A DNA stretch of 64,000 nt from Bin94 sp965215535 (GTDB lineage Bacteria; Gemmatimonadota; Gemmatimonadetes; Longimicrobiales; Gaopeijiaceae): NCBI GenBank assembly GCA_965215535.1, contig OZ244063.1:1488001-1552000 (forward strand). Reading direction: 5' to 3'. Below, piece by piece: positions 62,709 to 64,000 of this stretch (within the stretch, counting starts at the first letter, position 1; every line of letters begins with the position of its first letter). The notes below the pieces were generated by a model. That model worked only from the letters and a program-made list of their open reading frames with translations. It had not been told where the DNA came from and did not search any database. A program made the position numbers and the translations under genes.

Positions 62709-62969
62709 TTACTTCCCGCGCGCGCGCCGAATTCCTGCCGCCACCCCCGTCCCCACACCGATGCCCACCAGTGCGGCCGGTCCAAAGGTGATCACCGGGA
62801 GCGCCGCCAGCGCCACCGTGGCCACAGCGCCCGTCGCAGCTCCGGTGCCGATCGCCGATCTCTCCACGACCTTCGTATAGCGAAGCCGCCGCTGGATGAA
62901 ATCCTTGCTCTTCAGATGTCCGAAGACCCCGGCCACACCCCCGACTCCAAGTCCCAGAAACTCCAACAT
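62709..62969 (-). CDS. small glycine-rich membrane protein
   Basis: 86 residues from the ATG at 62969, with AAGGA upstream. Starts MLEFLGLGVGGVAGVFGHLK, has a basic middle (KDFIQRRLRYTKVVERS) and a long hydrophobic glycine/alanine segment (GAATGAVATVALAALPVITF) that could span the membrane. It lies 50 bp downstream of the DUF1232-like gene and 17 bp before the MFS gene start on the same strand. Function unknown. Confidence 0.65.
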   Translation of the reverse strand: MLEFLGLGVGGVAGVFGHLKSKDFIQRRLRYTKVVERSAIGTGAATGAVATVALAALPVITFGPAALVGIGVGTGVAAGIRRARGK

Positions 62970-63018
62970 CGTCCTGTTTTCCTTTCCCGGGCCGTGCACC
63001 CGGTGCGATTTGTCGTGA

Positions 63019-63531
63019 TTACGATGGCCGACCCATCTCGCTCCATGCGCGGCTGACCTCGGTCGAAACATCCTGCAGCGCAATGATCGCTGCCGCATCG
63101 AGCTTGCGACTGATCCTGTTGCCCACCAGACGACGAAGGAAGCGCAAAGGTTCCTGAAAATCGGCATCCAGGAGGGGATCGCTACCGCGACTGAGGTTCT
63201 CCAGGGTGCGAAGCGCAAGGTAGGTGTCATCCAGGAGACCGGCCAGACCCTGCGTCATCTCCGGAATCAGGTCAAGCGGATCGATGAAGTACCGCGCTGC
63301 ATGCTCCAGGAGCGGCATCACCACCATGTTCAACCCGCGCTGATCAGCCGCATGGGCCGCGTGCGCCAGAAGCAGCGGCACCGTTTCCATGACCTCGACC
63401 GCCACCGCAGCCGCATCGGCCACATCCTGGTCGCTGGCATCGGGCTCCACTCCGCGAATGAACTCCTCCAGGCGACCCTCGTCGCGCGCCCGGGCGCTGT
63501 CGATCACTGCCTGCACATCCTTCAGATTCAT
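63019..63531 (-). CDS. DUF1232-domain (YkvA-like) protein
   Basis: 170 residues. The DUF1232 pattern is in the middle (ARYFIDPLDLIPEMTQGLAG then LLDDTYLALRTLENL), with its characteristic DPLDLIP turn, here preceded by helical regions and without the usual hydrophobic following helix. No signal peptide. The ATG at 63531 overlaps the FG-GAP gene stop by 4 nt, so it is the second gene of an operon. Function unknown. Confidence 0.75.
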   Translation of the reverse strand: MNLKDVQAVIDSARARDEGRLEEFIRGVEPDASDQDVADAAAVAVEVMETVPLLLAHAAHAADQRGLNMVVMPLLEHAARYFIDPLDLIPEMTQGLAGLLDDTYLALRTLENLSRGSDPLLDADFQEPLRFLRRLVGNRISRKLDAAAIIALQDVSTEVSRAWSEMGRPS

Positions 63532-64000
63532 CGTTCGGCCACGTTTCTGTATACCACCAGCCCCCCTCCTCTGCCACCCGCCACCAGATCGGGATCGCCA
63601 TCGCCATCCAGGTCGGTCCAGGCTGGAGCAGTGAAGGTCGGCAGGGGGTGCGCAAAGGATTCCATCTCGACAAAGCGCGGCTCTTCCGCCGACCCCTCGT
63701 TGCGATAGAAGAGCAATCCCGACGCCTCCGACCCCAGCGCAAGATCGAGATCGCCGTCGCCATCCCAGTCCAGGAGCGCAGGAATGCTGCGGCGGCCCGC
63801 ATCGATCTCCTGAAAATCGTCCGACACCAGCTCGAAGCGCGGCTCTTCCGCAGTTCCCTCGTTGCGGTAGTAGTTCAACGCACCCGACGACTCGCCGACG
63901 AGAAGATCCAGATCGCCATCGCCATCGAGATCGCCCAGCGTCGGCGTGGTATTGCGCCCCCGCGTCAGGGTGGCGGCCGCCGAATCGACGAGGGTCCAGC
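63528..64000 (-). CDS. FG-GAP/VCBS-repeat protein (partial)
   Basis: The frame is open to the right edge, so the N-terminus is missing. The visible 156 residues contain at least three repeats with calcium-binding-like DGDGDLDL cores (GDLDGDGDLDLLVGESSG; LLDWDGDGDLDLALGSEASG; TDLDGDGDPDLVAGGRGGG), each followed by a YYRNEGTAEEPRF-type strand. Such beta-propeller repeats occur in exported or surface proteins. The stop overlaps the start of the DUF1232-like gene by 4 nt. Confidence 0.85.
   Translation of the reverse strand, partial: WTLVDSAAATLTRGRNTTPTLGDLDGDGDLDLLVGESSGALNYYRNEGTAEEPRFELVSDDFQEIDAGRRSIPALLDWDGDGDLDLALGSEASGLLFYRNEGSAEEPRFVEMESFAHPLPTFTAPAWTDLDGDGDPDLVAGGRGGGLVVYRNVAER

Overview
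The window is a GC-rich (roughly two-thirds G+C) chromosomal segment of a Gram-negative bacterium. Outer-membrane features (TolC-type protein, TonB-dependent receptor, LpxL-type acyltransferase, several beta-barrels) are combined with families typical of the FCB superphylum: a PorX-type response regulator with a PglZ domain, DUF5916, BNR-repeat proteins, and VWA/DUF4159 genes. Heavy use of secreted peptidases and short gene overlaps also fit Gemmatimonadota. That placement is inference from gene content; no rRNA or other marker gene is present.

Layout. 1-9659 (minus) is a long envelope cluster: a TonB-like protein, PorX-like regulator, MsbA-type ABC exporter, LpxL-like acyltransferase, family 2 glycosyltransferase, DUF3108 protein and membrane methyltransferase, then a TolC protein fused to a substrate-binding-like domain that runs off the left edge. 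9852-13705 (plus) holds an atypical SDR, heme O synthase, an S58 peptidase and an unknown protein, ending in a 21-bp minisatellite. 13834-17377 (minus) is a gamma-glutamyltransferase plus D-aminoacylase-type operon behind an AT-rich repeat-bearing promoter region. 17549-20852 was probably a DUF3179/outer-membrane protein operon, now split by a TnpB-only element flanked by perfect 10-bp direct repeats.

20896-34374 contains an ABC-class ATPase, a DtxR-type regulator, a TonB receptor with a lipoprotein partner, an S9 peptidase, RhlE, a low-molecular-weight phosphatase, an O-methyltransferase and an aminotransferase. 34401-38377 is an accessory patch: a DsbA-like protein without CxxC, a tandemly duplicated family of small overlapping genes, and a degenerate DEAD-box protein. 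38484-46328 holds a DUF5916 barrel, a zinc-ribbon/His-rich fusion, an SDR, a secreted alpha/beta hydrolase and a DUF72 protein.

46435-48353 is a compact, lower-GC two-gene cassette (AAA ATPase plus PIN nuclease) with its own promoter, the best candidate for an undescribed defence or conflict system here. 48363-57228 holds an SLC13 permease, the MsrPQ methionine sulfoxide repair system with a membrane protein, and a DUF4159-VWA-caspase-like series. 57245-64000 has an SDR, a large BNR-repeat exoprotein, an MFS transporter and small proteins, ending in an FG-GAP repeat gene cut by the right edge. I saw no tRNA, rRNA or CRISPR array.
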